Shown piece by piece: positions 36,736 through 48,260 of a stretch of DNA of 64,000 bases (positions within the stretch are counted from its first letter, which is position 1; each line of letters begins with the position of its first letter). Below the pieces are notes generated by a model, which saw only the letters and a list, made by a program, of their open reading frames with translations, was not told the DNA's origin and ran no database searches. The DNA is from Prochilodus magdalenae (lineage: Eukaryota; Chordata; Actinopteri; Characiformes; Prochilodontidae), in contig JAMWET010007157.1 of NCBI GenBank assembly GCA_024036415.1, positions 774,501 to 838,500 on the forward strand, in the 5' to 3' direction. The position numbers were made by a program, and so were the translations under genes.

Positions 36736-38384
36736 AGCTATCTGGTGAATAAGAATCTGAATGCCTATTCCAAATTTAATGACGGTAGTATTTTTTATAA
36801 GGAGATGTGAGCTAACAAAATATCCTACTTATGTTTGGAGCTACAGATAAATATTCCAGTAAGTCCATTTCAACATAGATTCTTCTTCTGTCTGCATCTT
36901 TCAGGCACTGCTATAGCACCACCAAATTCAAGCTGCTGCTTTAATATAAAAACATGAGACTCTTTCTACAGTCTGGTTGTGGTTTGTCCATTTCGGGCTA
37001 CTGTAGAAACATGGCGGTGACATCCTGTTTCAAAATATGGCCAGCTCCATGTAGAAATTAAGGCTTGTTGCAAACAAAAGTACCACTACAAAACGAATTA
37101 CACCATTTTTTAAATAATGGGTATAATAAGCATGAGCAGGAATCACAGAATGCTGTGCTTTGTGAAAGGCTGAGTAGGGTAATAGCATATGTCGTGATAA
37201 CATTGCACTTATGTTTTACAACCACTAATTTTGTCCCCCAAGGAAAACTTTGTCAACATCAGTTTTCAGTCTTTCCTTCTCATTGTAGTTATTTTTACTG
37301 CAGATTTGCAAAACAACAGATAGACTAATATGGTCATAAAGACCTTTTTCCTTAATTATAAAACATATTAACTGGCACCCATGTATCAACACAATACTGG
37401 CAAACATTTGACATCTTAACCAGTTAGGAAAGGCAATGTTCTATATATACAAATACCTGCTTATTACATCATTAGTGCCATACAGAAATGCAAACCGCCA
37501 AGATTATTCTTAAGTTTGTGTGTAGGAAGACTGCACCCCCCAATTAAAAGACAGACTAGGTTTATCTTGTTAAACTACCTTATTCTATTGGCCAGTAAAG
37601 GTGCTTATTTTAAGCAAGCAAGACAAAGTATATGCTAATTGAAGAACATAATTTCAGCTTAAAACAAAACCAGTTTTCATAAGATATTCACCATCAGGTC
37701 TACATGGCATTCACTGTCTGCACCAAATGTTCTCCCTCACGGGAACAAACCTGTTTCAGGTGTTTTTAAGATCTACATTTGGAAAGTGAGTGTTACAATG
37801 TCTGTTGTGTTCATGACTGCATCATAAAGACTATCGCCTACAGCTGTGCTGTTTTTAGGTGTCTATTTTAGGACTGCAAGGTCAGAAGCCCCCAGCAGCA
37901 GCAGCAGCAGTGTAAAGGGGCAAAAGACAAATAGAGAAAGAGTCTGGGGGCGAAGGACTGCTAAAACAGAGTTGGAAGAGTGTGAGGATTAATACACATG
38001 ACGGGTTAGGGGGATTGGTTAGCGCCAGGGAGGGACAACGCAATGGATATTCTCAGTGGGAAAAAAATGGCTGGAGGAGAGGCCGGACTGGCATAGGGAT
38101 TCAAGGCGCAACATTTATTTCGCCGCTGACTCCAACAACACTGGCTTAAACACATACCTTTACGCTCTGGTACTTCACAAATCCTACGTCCCCCCAGAAG
38201 ACCAATTTGGTACCATGTCTTTGACTTCTCCTATCGACCCAGAAAGGTTTGTTATTCAGCCACATTAAAAATACAGTTTCCTAAATGGTTTTTGGCTTGA
38301 ATGTCGAGCTTCAACCCGATCTGTTAAACTGCTTTACAGCTATACATCTGATTAACACAAATTATTCATTAAAAACGCTGCACT
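36736..38384. other. Unique stretch with short (CAG)n
   Basis: (CAG)6 at 37893-37910. 37890-38180 is comparatively GC-rich and non-repetitive; its 70-codon plus frame has no recognisable motif. No gene called. Confidence 0.4.
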
Positions 38385-38425
38385 GAAAGGCTCCTCAGGG
38401 AACCAAAAGTAGTTCTTCTATTGCA
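38385..38425. repeat. AAAGAACC-type repeat scrap
   Basis: GAAAGGCTCCTCAGGGAACC followed by AAAAGTAGTTCTTCTAT, the central phrase of the family at 10165 and 17255. Confidence 0.4.
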
Positions 38426-40130
38426 GGTCCACCATACAGCAGATTTATCCCCCCACAAAATTTAGATCCAATTGCAACACGCCTGCCTCTAAAGTTCCTG
38501 ACCATGAACATTTTACCTGAACCCTGCAGCAAAGCATAGTACGTCATATGCTGTCATGACTTGTCTTGACAGTTAATGTCCAGTAGTATAACGGCGCCGT
38601 GCTACAATTAGTGTTTATTGACATCACAGATATTATAATGTTTAATGTCATGACAGCTAACTAGAATACATAGCATCTATTAGTATATGGCATAAGCTGC
38701 AATGACATCAAAACGGCTTAGCTTAATCAGCAATGGTAACATGATGCTTGTCGCTCTACAGCTGTGGAGTGTAATTTGCTTTTACATCACTGTCAAAAAT
38801 CACGCTTTGAGCGTCTTGTGGACAGCTGGACAGCATGGACAATTGTTGACTAGCTGAAAGGTACAGAATCTGACTCCCCTTTTGTGTGCACGCACTCATG
38901 CAGGCATACAGACCCTGTGAATTACACTCACGGTTTTAATGGTTTCTGTGTATAGATAGTTAAAACAGCAAGTGTAATCTGTGGATGCTGGATTTTGTCA
39001 GATAGTCAAAACCCAATCGAACACCAGCCAGGACAACAAAAGAAAAGAAAGAACTATGTGGACTTGCGGAAAAGTAAGATTACAGGATTTTATTTTAGAA
39101 GGATGCAAACATTCATGGTTTATTTGGCATGAGATAGACAAACACACATTTTTTTGGAGTGAGATAAACATATTGCTTTGTATATGAGACTAAAACAGTA
39201 CTTGAGTACTTTTTTTTTAAAGCATCTGAAGAAACAACAAACTGAAAAAAAAGACCGGAATGACAATAGAAATTACAGCTTCTAACCTTTCATAAATAAC
39301 AATAGAAGTTAAAAACACTTAGCTTTTGGATTTTGGTTGTTTTCGTGTTTGCTGGAGATTGTCCTTTTACCTCTTTTAGCTCTCACCAATAAGTAAATGT
39401 CGGTCTTAGACTCTTGTCCTCTTACTTTTGTCCACTCTCTTGCTCTGACACTCTAGTTTTTTCCCTTCGTCTTCTTCGGTCTCTTATTATGTCTGTGCTG
39501 GAAATACCAAGCTAGCTTTTCTTTATAGCTACTCAAAGACTCAAAGAGATTATGGTGTGTGATGTGGTGTCAGACAGCATAAAGCATGGGAGGACTGTTA
39601 TTCATACTGCTCAGTGACAAAGTACTGTCATAATGATCCTGAAGCTGGTAAATGTTGCTTTAAGTAAAGTGTTTCTCTCTAACCTCCTTGATTAGCATTT
39701 CTCCACAGAATCTTTTCAGCAGCTTCATTTTTTTGAAGTGAGCTTAAAGGAGACTTATTTTAGTCATTTCAGTAATATAGTCCCCTTTGCTCCTCTAAAG
39801 GCAACTGTTGTCTGATAACACCTCAGTCTTCAGTCTTTACACCTCGTTTTATCCCTTCATTTACTCCACTACAAATAAATGAATTAATTACCTTTCCTTG
39901 CATCTTCTCTCTCTCTGAGGATGCGAATAAGAGACAAAGTGATTGTAGATTCACTATGCTAATGTAATGTGATAAAGGAGGGGGAAAGGCTGTTTTAATA
40001 CCCAGAAAACAGACCAAAAGACAGGCTACAGCCTTTCAAGTTTGGCTAACTGGGGGCGTAATGTGCGGTGACAGTTTTCAGTGGTGATGGAAGGGAACAT
40101 TAAAGTGGATCAGAGTGCTTATTCTTTCAC
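38426..40130. other. Unique stretch
   Basis: No gene recognised. 39738-39760 (TTAAAGGAGACTTATTTTAG) may be an isolated end of the TTAA-type MITE family seen at 60478. Confidence 0.35.
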
Positions 40131-40134
40131 TATA

Positions 40135-40390
40135 CCCGCCTCCGCGGCGGTGCATCGGCTGAGTCTTGCCAGCCGTTACCTTTCTTTGCATTTCTGAGCC
40201 TTACAGTTTCTTGTGTTTGATTTCTCTGTAAACCAATTGTTTGCCTGTTCATTGAATTCCGAGTTTAGCCTCGTTTGCCCTGGCCTGTTCAGTCTGGATT
40301 ACTGCCTGCTTGATGATTCTCTCGAACTGTGTGAGCTTAACAAATCCCTGCGTTTGGATCCTGACTGTGGAATCGGTTACACTTTTTTTT
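40135..40390 (+). repeat. LTR-like or unclassified interspersed repeat fragment
   Basis: Runs of TTGCCTGTTCATTG, CCTCGTTTGCCCTGG, GGATTACTGCCTGCTTGATG and CCTGCGTTTGGATCCTGAC have the CTG/TTGCCTG-rich character of the 3' ends of common fish LTR-like repeats. No defined ends. Confidence 0.3.
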
Positions 40391-40499
40391 TTTATGTAAT
40401 ACTTGAGTTTCAGAGCAAAGTTACTTTCTTTGCAAAGTTCCAAATGGCATTGAACAAGAACTGATCAGTGCCAATACTGGTATTGTGTTTTGGCCTTAT

Positions 40500-40702
40500 A
40501 CCATGTTCATTTAGTCAACTTAATAGAAAGGCACTCATACCATTGTCTTGCACGCTACACTTTCTGCAGTCTGTCCTGTACTGTATTGTTTTTTGTTCTC
40601 GTTTTGTTCCATGTGGCACACTTGTTCTGGAAAAAAACGTAATTGCATTTCACTGTGTACTTGTACAGAGCTGTAATGACAATAAAGGCCACTTGACTTG
40701 AC
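40500..40702 (+). repeat. Interspersed repeat with TTTATTGTCATT end (plus strand)
   Basis: Ends TGTGTACTTGTACAGAGCTG, TAATGACAATAAAGGCCAC, TTGACTTGAC. The reverse complement of the family is at 15841-16045. Phrases TTGCACGCTACACTTTCTGCAG and CTGTCCTGTACTGTATTG precede. Probably a LINE/SINE-type 3' end: AATAAA lies close to the tail. Confidence 0.6.
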
Positions 40703-41057
40703 ACTTAACCAACATTCAGCTGATCCCACATCATCAGACCTCCCCGGTACAGGAGAAGGCAAAATGGAGGTGTACCAAAGTCTGTGTATACTGACTTTAC
40801 AACGTTTGACTGAATAGAACTGACAGGTAAGACATTGGATAATGTCTATCGTACCATCGTACTTATGTAGATCACTACCTGGTTGTAGTTGTTATGCACA
40901 GAGTGTCACAAGTTAGCAGCATTGTTAAACAGCTGCACAGTTTCTTATTGTATTTACTTATTGTTGTTGAACAAGGCTGCTGTTGAGGAGCTGGGAGATT
41001 TTGTAGCTTTACAGAAGTGTTTTCTGACATGCAGCAAAATTCACTCTTCTTCACTGC
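40703..41057. other. Unique stretch
   Basis: No feature recognised. Confidence 0.4.
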
Positions 41058-41059
41058 TA

Positions 41060-41231
41060 CACACGTGGACAAAATTGTTGGTACCCCTCAGTTAATGAAA
41101 GAAAAACCCACAATGGTAACAGAAATAACTTCAATCTGAAAAAAGTAATAATAAATATAAATTCTATGAAAATGAACAAATGAAAGTGAGGCACTGACCA
41201 AAAGGGGTTCCAACAATTTTGTCCACGTGTG
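41060..41231. mobile_element. Tc1-derived MITE, 172 bp, flanked by TA
   Basis: Begins CACACGTGGACAAAATTG and ends with its exact reverse complement. It is flanked by TA at 41058-41059 and 41232-41233, the Tc1/mariner target duplication. The first 115 bp or so match the left terminal repeat of the element at 53374-54714 nearly base for base (GTTGGTACCCCTC, AAAGAAAAACCCACAATGG, GAAAATGAACAAATGAAAG). It then jumps to the last 35 bp of the opposite end. It has no coding sequence and would need a transposase supplied in trans. Confidence 0.9.
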
Positions 41232-41233
41232 TA

Positions 41234-41585
41234 TGCTACTTGATCTAAGGTTAAAAATGTGACATAACTAACCATTTAAAAACAGCTAGATTTGAATAAT
41301 TCAACTGTTACGGCACATTGCACTCATTTACAACAGAACTGCTTCATGCTAAGTCGGTTTCTCAGTGCATTATTGATATAGGCAAGTGCTAAGGAACATG
41401 TACTTGTAATTGGTTTAAACATACTGGTAGGAATGTTAATGTTAACAAACTCATGCACATTAAACTATCTGATGGGATCACAGTCTTGGGAAGCCACCTG
41501 TGCTCAGTAACTCTTTTGGCGAAATATATACATAGGAGGCATAGAATCCGGATAAAAAAAAAAAAAAAAAGCACTGTATTACCTG
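41234..41585. other. Unique stretch
   Basis: No feature apart from a 17-base A run near 41552-41570. Confidence 0.4.
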
Positions 41586-41589
41586 ATGC

Positions 41590-42195
41590 AACAGATTGCG
41601 TCTGTTGCGATCTGTATTATCTGTTGGAATTTGTGCCCATCCTGTCTAAGGAGCATTTGTGTGGTCAGGCACTGGTGTGGATGAGAAGCCCTGGCTCAAT
41701 TGTGTTCACTGGGGTTGTGGTCAGGGCGCACTAAACTCATCAAACCCCGTCTTTATAGACCTTGCTTTGGTGCCCAGAGGCACAGTCACACTGGAACTGG
41801 AAAATGTGCATCACCCTTCAATGGAACTAAGAGGCCCAAACCCTAAACAAAAGACCAGATTATTATCCCTCACCAAATTTTACTGTTCACACTATGTATT
41901 TCATAATGTTCTCCCATCCACCGATGGGATTCTTCCATCAGACATTAATGGATGCTTGCATTTCAGAATACCAGCACCAACACTGTTGACCTGGGCAGAT
42001 CTAGCAGTTTCAAAAACTGATTTGTGGTAATGGTTGTATCTTATGACAGTGTTGTGTTTAAAACCACTCATTCTACTGTCAAAAATGTATTGAGATGCAG
42101 AGTTATGTAGTCAATTTTATACACCTCTTAGCAATAGGTGTGACTGAGCTTAATGATTGGAAAGTGTATCTACATAGTTTCTGCTATATAGCGTA
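41590..42195 (-). mobile_element. Tc1/mariner relic, fourth lineage
   Basis: The plus strand carries, in order, the non-coding-sense phrases of a salmonid/cyprinid-type Tc1 element: CATTTGTGTGGTCAGGCACTG, ATGAGAAGCCCTGGCTCAAT, AGACCTTGCTTTGGTGCCCAG, GGAACTAAGAGGCCCAAACC, ATTATCCCTCACCAAATTTTAC, CAGCACCAACACTGTTGACC and TTTTATACACCTCTTAGCAA. These are the minus-strand transposase and its upstream leader. Several hundred bases between catalytic core and N-terminus are missing or scrambled. The plus open frame at 41659-42030 is the antisense of this relic and not a gene. Right end near 42195; left end undefined. Confidence 0.75.
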
Positions 42196-43985
42196 TCCTC
42201 ACCAGAGACTGTAAGAAGTGGGAGAAGAGAGCGATGTGATGTGATTTTGACCAGAGAATGAGGCGTTTTTTCAGGAAGTCTGAGTGCCTATGTTCTCTCA
42301 TGCTCCAAAATTGCTCCACTATCACTCCTTTCGTGAGCCACACAGTTTTTTCCATCCATACTCACTGCATGACATGAGTAATGCAGCAGTGACACTACAG
42401 CATACACACAACATCTGCACTGTGGAGCTGATCACAACTTCGTTCTACAGACATTACACAGTGTCAGTCTGCTGGCATCCATTTTCTGTGAGAATGATGG
42501 ATAAGATGGTGTTAACAACACATGCATTTGTTTACCGTTCGCAGTTTTTTTTGATTGAGCTGTCACTGCAAGCCAAACCTTCTGAAACAAATCTGCACTG
42601 AGTGTTTAGCTAGTTTTTTTCATTTATTAGCGGCCAAAAATTGAGATAATTAGGAGCAAACACAGAGCAGAGCAGGTTTCTTTGACATGTGAGCAAGAAG
42701 GGACTGAGTTGCTAATGCTGCTAAGTGAAGTGATTACAGAAACTTGTAGTTCAGTTTTGAAAATAATTAATCAGCCCACATCACACAAAAGATCTGCATT
42801 GGTTGGTTTTGAGGTATGTACTGCAATCCAGACCACACAAACACACATACACGAAGAAAAAAAACCCAACAAAGTAGTGTAATCATAGTACCAATAGTAC
42901 TAGGGGCATGTATGGAAGATCAAAGTTTTGTATATTGTTCTGTATCTTCAACCAAACGGAAGAAATGTTATATTCAGCTTATGTTAGGGGTTGCATGCTA
43001 TAAAGTAAGCTTTGCTGATGGGAACCATGCTAGAAAGATGGATTGGAATAGATGTAGAAAGACCTATAAGTGTTTTTGTTGTAAATTGACCAAGTAACTG
43101 AATTTGAATTGATGGCAGCATTCGTAATGCTGTTGGGCTAAAATCAAAGTTTTAGAAAGGCTATTAAACTGCATCTGCCGGCACGGCTCTGCTGTCATTT
43201 GCAGCTAAATTAATGCTTCCGCGCACTTAATTAAATATAAAGTCACAGTCTTCAGCACTGATATGCTGTGTTGTCATTCAGAGCAAGTCAGATTTCAGAT
43301 AAACCCATCCTCTCCAGTTCTGCGGGTCTACCTTCCAGTTTTGTGTTCTAGAACATTTGCAATGCAGTAAAACGGCACTGAATGATGGGCAAGCAGTGGA
43401 GAAATTACACGCTGACTGACGTGTGAAACGAGACCCAAATCGCGAGTTGCATGACCAATGAGGACTGATTATAAATAAACTCTGTACTCTTCTCAACCCT
43501 CCAGTTGTCTCTGAAATGTACAGCAAGTTGAATTAATATGCCAGAAAGTGAGCTCTGACCTGAATAGATGCTCTGCTTTAGCAGCACTTCAGTGTATAAC
43601 GGTAGGTTATGCCCCTAAGCACAGGACACATTTGCTGAAGAGGCATCTTTGATGTTTGCACTCCAATTTGTTACAAATGCGTTTCTTGTTTGACTTTGGC
43701 TCTGCTCTCCTAAAGGGGCTCTGTCAGCAAACAGATTAATAAACTAGGAATATCATTATCATTTTTCCCCTCTTCACTACAAACCACACAACATGGAAAT
43801 GTTCCACAAGCTTCCACAAAATAACCAGTCAGCGATTTAATGGAGCTGAGAGATGTTGATGCTGCCACCCAGGCCAAAACCTTTGCTTATGGTTCTGGGC
43901 TCAGACACATAAGGGAACCCATTATGCAGCTAGAATACTTATTTTTCTCATACTGTACAACTGTATTCATCGACTGTCTGAAACA
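42196..43985. other. Unique stretch, part possibly conserved
   Basis: No gene recognised. 43130-43310 has balanced composition and AATTAATGC, CTTAATTAAATATAAAG words typical of developmental enhancers. Untested. Confidence 0.35.
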
Positions 43986-44135
43986 CACTACAACAGCTCC
44001 TGTGTCTTTAAAACCTGCCCTCGATAAGACCTGGTATACTCTGATTGGTCAGCTTACACTCTGACTGGTCAACCACAACAGTGGCATACTTCTTACAGCT
44101 TTTGCCTCCACAGCTCTGCAGCTGTTCTTACAATA
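43985..44135. repeat. Fragment of the TTAA-type MITE family
   Basis: TTTAAAACCTGCCCTC, ACTCTGATTGGTCAGCTTAC and CTGACTGGTCAACC echo the CTCTGATTGG..AGCT body at 30780. No ends visible. Confidence 0.35.
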
Positions 44136-45230
44136 GCATCAGTCCTCCCGTGTCAGCTTGATCCAAAGTTTACTCCTGAAAGTCCAGTAGAACAAATTAC
44201 ATCCACCTTTGCGAGCTAGACAGGAGTAGGCGTGGTCAGTTTTTACTATTGTAGCTCTCTTCAAGGTTGTGTGAGGCCATGTCAGGATTTCCTGTAGGTA
44301 GGCAACAAATACTCTGTTAGAAGACCATATTGTACACCATTGCAAAAGTGTCACTGGCAAAGATAAACAATTATATTTACTTGTTTTTATTGCAAGCATA
44401 ATGAACACAAGATATTTCACAAAACTGCTTTTTCTTTAAACCAGCTGAAATCATGTTTAGGCTCTGACTCACAAGACTCTAACAATTACAAAAATGGCTG
44501 ACATGATGGTAAGGAGCCTTCCAAAACAACATTCCTGCCAATAATGTAACATGGTGGTTGTCAGGTTCATGTAGCCTCTCTGGTTTAATGTATTTAAAAA
44601 AAAAACATTAAATGTGTTGCAACTTTTGCATAGTTTTATATTTTGTTTCGTAACTGGCATGCACTACAGGTTAGTCATCCGATTGGTGCCATCATTTATA
44701 ATCCTGTATACACTTGTATGATTGTCTTTACATGCTTTGGAATCAAGTGTAAGATAAATATCTCTCTTATCTCTATGTAACTGCACCATTGCTGCACAAA
44801 ACTTAACAGTTCACCAGCTTTGGCAGTTAAGACAGCTCACCAGCAGTGGCTAGGCTTGGCTGTTATTATAGTGCCCCTTGCTGTAACACTCAGAATGCAG
44901 CTTAAGCTTGCGTCGCATTAAGAATTAGCCTGTGACACATTTTTGGATGCAATAAGTCTGTGTATCTTGAAGCATCTATTTTTGCATCCTTGAATGAACC
45001 ATTGTTCTGGCCTAAAGGTAGCTTATAAGCAGGCGGGAGGTTCTTGTGCATACTATAAAATACAATCCTGGTAGCATAACTGAGCAACATGTAGAAAAAC
45101 AACAAGCCTATTTATTCATACTACTTTTTTACTTTGTTCTCAAGTGATGGGATAGGCTCCAGTACTCCCTATGATTTGGAAGGGTAAGCAATTTAGAAGA
45201 AGAACAAAGATATTAATGAACTTAGTTCTC
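44136..45230. other. Unique stretch
   Basis: No gene recognised. Short frames on both strands lack motifs. Confidence 0.4.
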
Positions 45231-45237
45231 CTTAGTT

Positions 45238-45723
45238 CTACCCGCTAGAAAATAACAGTCCAAAGAAAATTTCACCAACCATAAAAAGTCTCACCAGAGA
45301 CTGTGCCACCCCAGTATTAAAGGAGAACATGACCACCTCAAATGGCTCTACCGAAAAGATGCAGGGCAACTGGATTTTAATGCTAAAGTAGAACTTCAAA
45401 CTGGGGCAAATATTAAAGACCACAAAGCCCTGGTAGGTAGCGAACAGCCACAATAACAGGCCATATGCCATACAGACACCCTTGGGATAGAAAGTCAATG
45501 CGCCACTTGACTGTTCTATAACTAATAATATGGACCCACCAAGAGAAACAACGACCAGAATATCAATATTAGACTTCTTATAAGCTCTTCTTATAAGGAG
45601 TGAAAAGAGTAAGATGTTAAATGTAGAAAAAGATAAGCTTTTTAAATGCCATTGTTTCTAAAAGCCTAATTCATTAATACAATCACTACTACTTACCTTT
45701 GCCATTTTAAAGTAAGGATGCAT
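45238..45723 (-). CDS. Unidentified hydrophobic ORF, possible two-exon gene (weak)
   Basis: On the minus strand a frame is open from 45642 to a TAG at 45238-45240, about 134 codons, with no stop. It is strongly hydrophobic: SNIDILVVVSLGGSILLVI, then GVCMAYGLLLWLFATYQGF, then a third stretch near LVRLFMVGEIFFGLLF, so three or four membrane spans could fit. Its first ATG is well inside. Upstream an ATG at 45723 begins nine codons that end at a strong donor (AAG/GTAAGT, 45697/45696). Joining to an AG at 45577 would give a 120-nt intron in frame. A nearer AG lies just before that site and would give a stop, which weakens the model. I recognise no family. It could be chance in AT-rich DNA. Confidence 0.18.
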
Positions 45724-46018
45724 TTATGCCTAATAGCCAACAAATAGCAACACAGCATCATATAAGTTCCCATAAGCAGAGTACAAAGGGTTTCTTACAG
45801 AGGTGATGGAAAGCTCGGGTACATCATGCACCATGGAGTATATTACAAGCAGAAAGACTGCACATCTTTATTTCAAGGTGTTACCAAATAGCTGCTCAAA
45901 GGTTCAGATCCAAGATTTGTGTCCCTCTTACATTTTGTCAAGAACCTGTAGCATTCATAGCTGCTATCTAAATTATGTTTTTCCAGGAGTTGTTCCTCTG
46001 AGTAGTTTAGATGAAAGT
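45724..46018. other. Unique stretch
   Basis: No feature recognised. Confidence 0.35.
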
Positions 46019-46019
46019 A

Positions 46020-46150
46020 GTATGTGTTTATTGTACATTATTGGTACATGTTACAGATTGTTGTTGCTGGACAGTTTGTGTTAGTCATTCTTTAGACCTT
46101 CATCAGTGTCCAGTTCACTGCCACAAGAGAATCATCAAACACCCGAATAA
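46020..46150. repeat. Degraded copy of the CTTCATCAGTG-type MITE
   Basis: CTGGACAGTTTGTGTTAGTCATTC, AGACCTTCATCAGTGTCCAG resembles the clearer copy at 58118-58340 (TGTTGGTCATCTTCTAGTCC, TTCATCAGTGGTCAC). Confidence 0.4.
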
Positions 46151-46965
46151 TATCAGCTCTGGGTTGTTTGTGTGGGGGTACCAATCATTAAAGAATTTAC
46201 ATTTTATGGGTAACAAATCTGTAATTATGGAAACACAAAATACACCTATACTTTAAGTGGACTTGTTAAATGTATGTAGCACACGGCTCGTAACAATTCT
46301 AGCTATCAACAGTTATGACAGTTACTGTAATTAAAAGTCTGTGGGTGCATAAATCACCAAACAGCACTAAGATTGGGAATACTTCTGTTCGTATGGACCA
46401 GTATCGGCCCTGCTCTAGGCTCGAGGAGCAGGGCTAGGACAGAGAGGCAACCAAACGGAATGTAGAAGGTTATACATTCTGGATTTATTAAAATAATGAA
46501 TTAAGTTCAGCTTGCTCAGGTACCTTAAAATGCACTGGAATTACTGATTTTTAGAGTTAATACAGTACAAATGTATGCTCAAGTTCAGGTATGCAACCGC
46601 ATGCTCATCTGTCTATCTGAAGAAAAGAAAACAAAAAATATTTTTAAAAAGACTTATGTTGAGGGGAGTGTGATGAATTGTATGTCTGTATCGCAGTTGC
46701 CAAAAAAAATAATTAAATAAATAAATAAATAAAAGACTTACTTTAAAGTGTTCAGTCAATATAGTGCGGCCTAGTTTAGACTAACCTAATGCAAAGATAA
46801 ACATAATGCAGATATCACAACTAACAAAATATCCAAACTAGAATACTCAGCTTCACTTTAACAGTATCTAGATTTTTGGTTTTTTTTTTTTACTTCAACA
46901 GGTTCTCACAGTCAGTAACCCACTAGGTTTTTTACTGTCTGGTCAAGTCCCACATAAACATCAGT
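46151..46965. other. Unique stretch with (AAAT)n
   Basis: (AAAT)n at 46712-46734. No gene. Confidence 0.4.
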
Positions 46966-47039
46966 CCTTTTTTTCCGGTGTTACGTTTTAAATCAGCATT
47001 TTCTCCACTTGCTAGTGTGTATCAAAATGTCTGTTTTAG

Positions 47040-47225
47040 GCATCACTACCCGGGTAAGCAGAAAATATTTGTGTGTTTTGAGCGTCTCACTCTCTTATGT
47101 GTACTTCTCTCTCTCCTTCGTGCTGTTCGGACGCGGGCGCTGATGACGCATAGCCCGCTGGGAATCGTAGTTTCAGGTCGGCTCGCCGTCTTGAACTTTG
47201 GGAATCCGATAGTTTTTCCCCGTTT
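47040..47225. promoter_or_regulatory. CpG-rich promoter-like patch
   Basis: Thirteen CpG dinucleotides fall within 47119-47222, in a window where CpG is otherwise scarce. The patch contains GATGACGCA (CRE/ATF-like, 47141-47150) and GGGAATCGTAGT (47161-47171 region), one mismatch from the GGGAATTGTAGT half of the ZNF143-type motif common in vertebrate promoters. Just upstream, CCCGG/GTAAGCA (47050-47060) could act as a splice donor on the plus strand. No flanking coding exon is recognised, so it may be a promoter of an untranslated first exon, an enhancer or a chance GC patch. Confidence 0.35.
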
Positions 47226-47865
47226 TTAAAAACAACCTGGATGTTGCAGCATTTAAGAAGACTGTACTGTAAACATATTTCGCTCAAAATAAACACTGAA
47301 TCAGTACACTGCCGTTTCAAAGGCTCAAACTCGTATATTAGCACCATTAGCCAGGAACTAACCGCACTGCCGTTAATGAGTTAGTGAGTGATTAGATGCT
47401 CACAAGTCTACTAGCATACAAATTAGCAACTCAATGAACCACGTAAACACTCTATACTTTATAGTCCATTTTTTTAACTCGCTAGTAAGCACCTTAAGCA
47501 CCGCAGAAATATAAGCATTCAAATATATTCAAACATATTTACAAAAAGACCTCGTGCTATTTTGAACTCACCTGAGCTCTCCAAAAAACACAGGCACAAT
47601 GTGTCAGTTCGTTCAGCTCCAGGGCCAACTATAGAAATGAATAGAAATAGAATCGTATGGCGAACTTAACTGGACTAGTAGTTGTAGTTGTAAATTTAGA
47701 TTAGAGGCTGTGACACCAGCTGCTCTGGTGTAAACACTTTCCAAACGGAGCTGGCGGGTGTAGCGCATGCTCTGTTGGGCATGGATTTAGTAACAGGGTG
47801 CTATCTTAAAAAAGGGTTACATTAATGCTATAGGCTAAATAAAAATGCATATAACATGAGAATCA
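47226..47865. other. Unique stretch near the CpG patch
   Basis: Contains a minus-strand GCTCAG/GTGAGT splice-donor match at about 47570, and GC-leaning sequence at 47700-47790. No coding frame recognised. Confidence 0.35.
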
Positions 47866-48100
47866 ATGAAATATAGTATGCATATACTACTGATGATGTA
47901 TATAAATTATGTATATAAAGTATCTGAATTAAGTATCTTTAGTGTGTACTAGTTATTTGAGTTTAAGTAGTTTGTAGTTATTCAGTATAGTTAGTATAAA
48001 TAAGTAAAAGTATACATTTATAGTATGCTGCACATATATTAGAAAATAACATGTTTATAGAATGTAGCAAGAGCTCAATGCATTTATAGCATGCAGTATG

Positions 48101-48156
<56 letters not shown>

Positions 48157-48260
48157 GTACACATTAGTATACATCTATATTTTCACATAGGATGTATAAT
48201 TATATATTTATATTTAGTATGCACTCACAGAATGCATTGTGTGTTTATAGTATGTAGAGT
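47866..48260 (+). repeat. Degenerate TTTATAGTATG minisatellite around a (TA)n tract
   Basis: The word TTTATAGTATG or a close variant occurs near 47868, 48018, 48056, 48081 and 48246, with AGTATAC/GTATGCA variants between. A pure (TA)n tract lies at 48102-48143, extending imperfectly to 48156. Highly AT-rich, likely unstable and easily melted. Confidence 0.75.

Noticed and set aside
41659..42030. 123-codon plus-strand frame
   Set aside because: It is the antisense of a Tc1 relic whose coding strand is minus.
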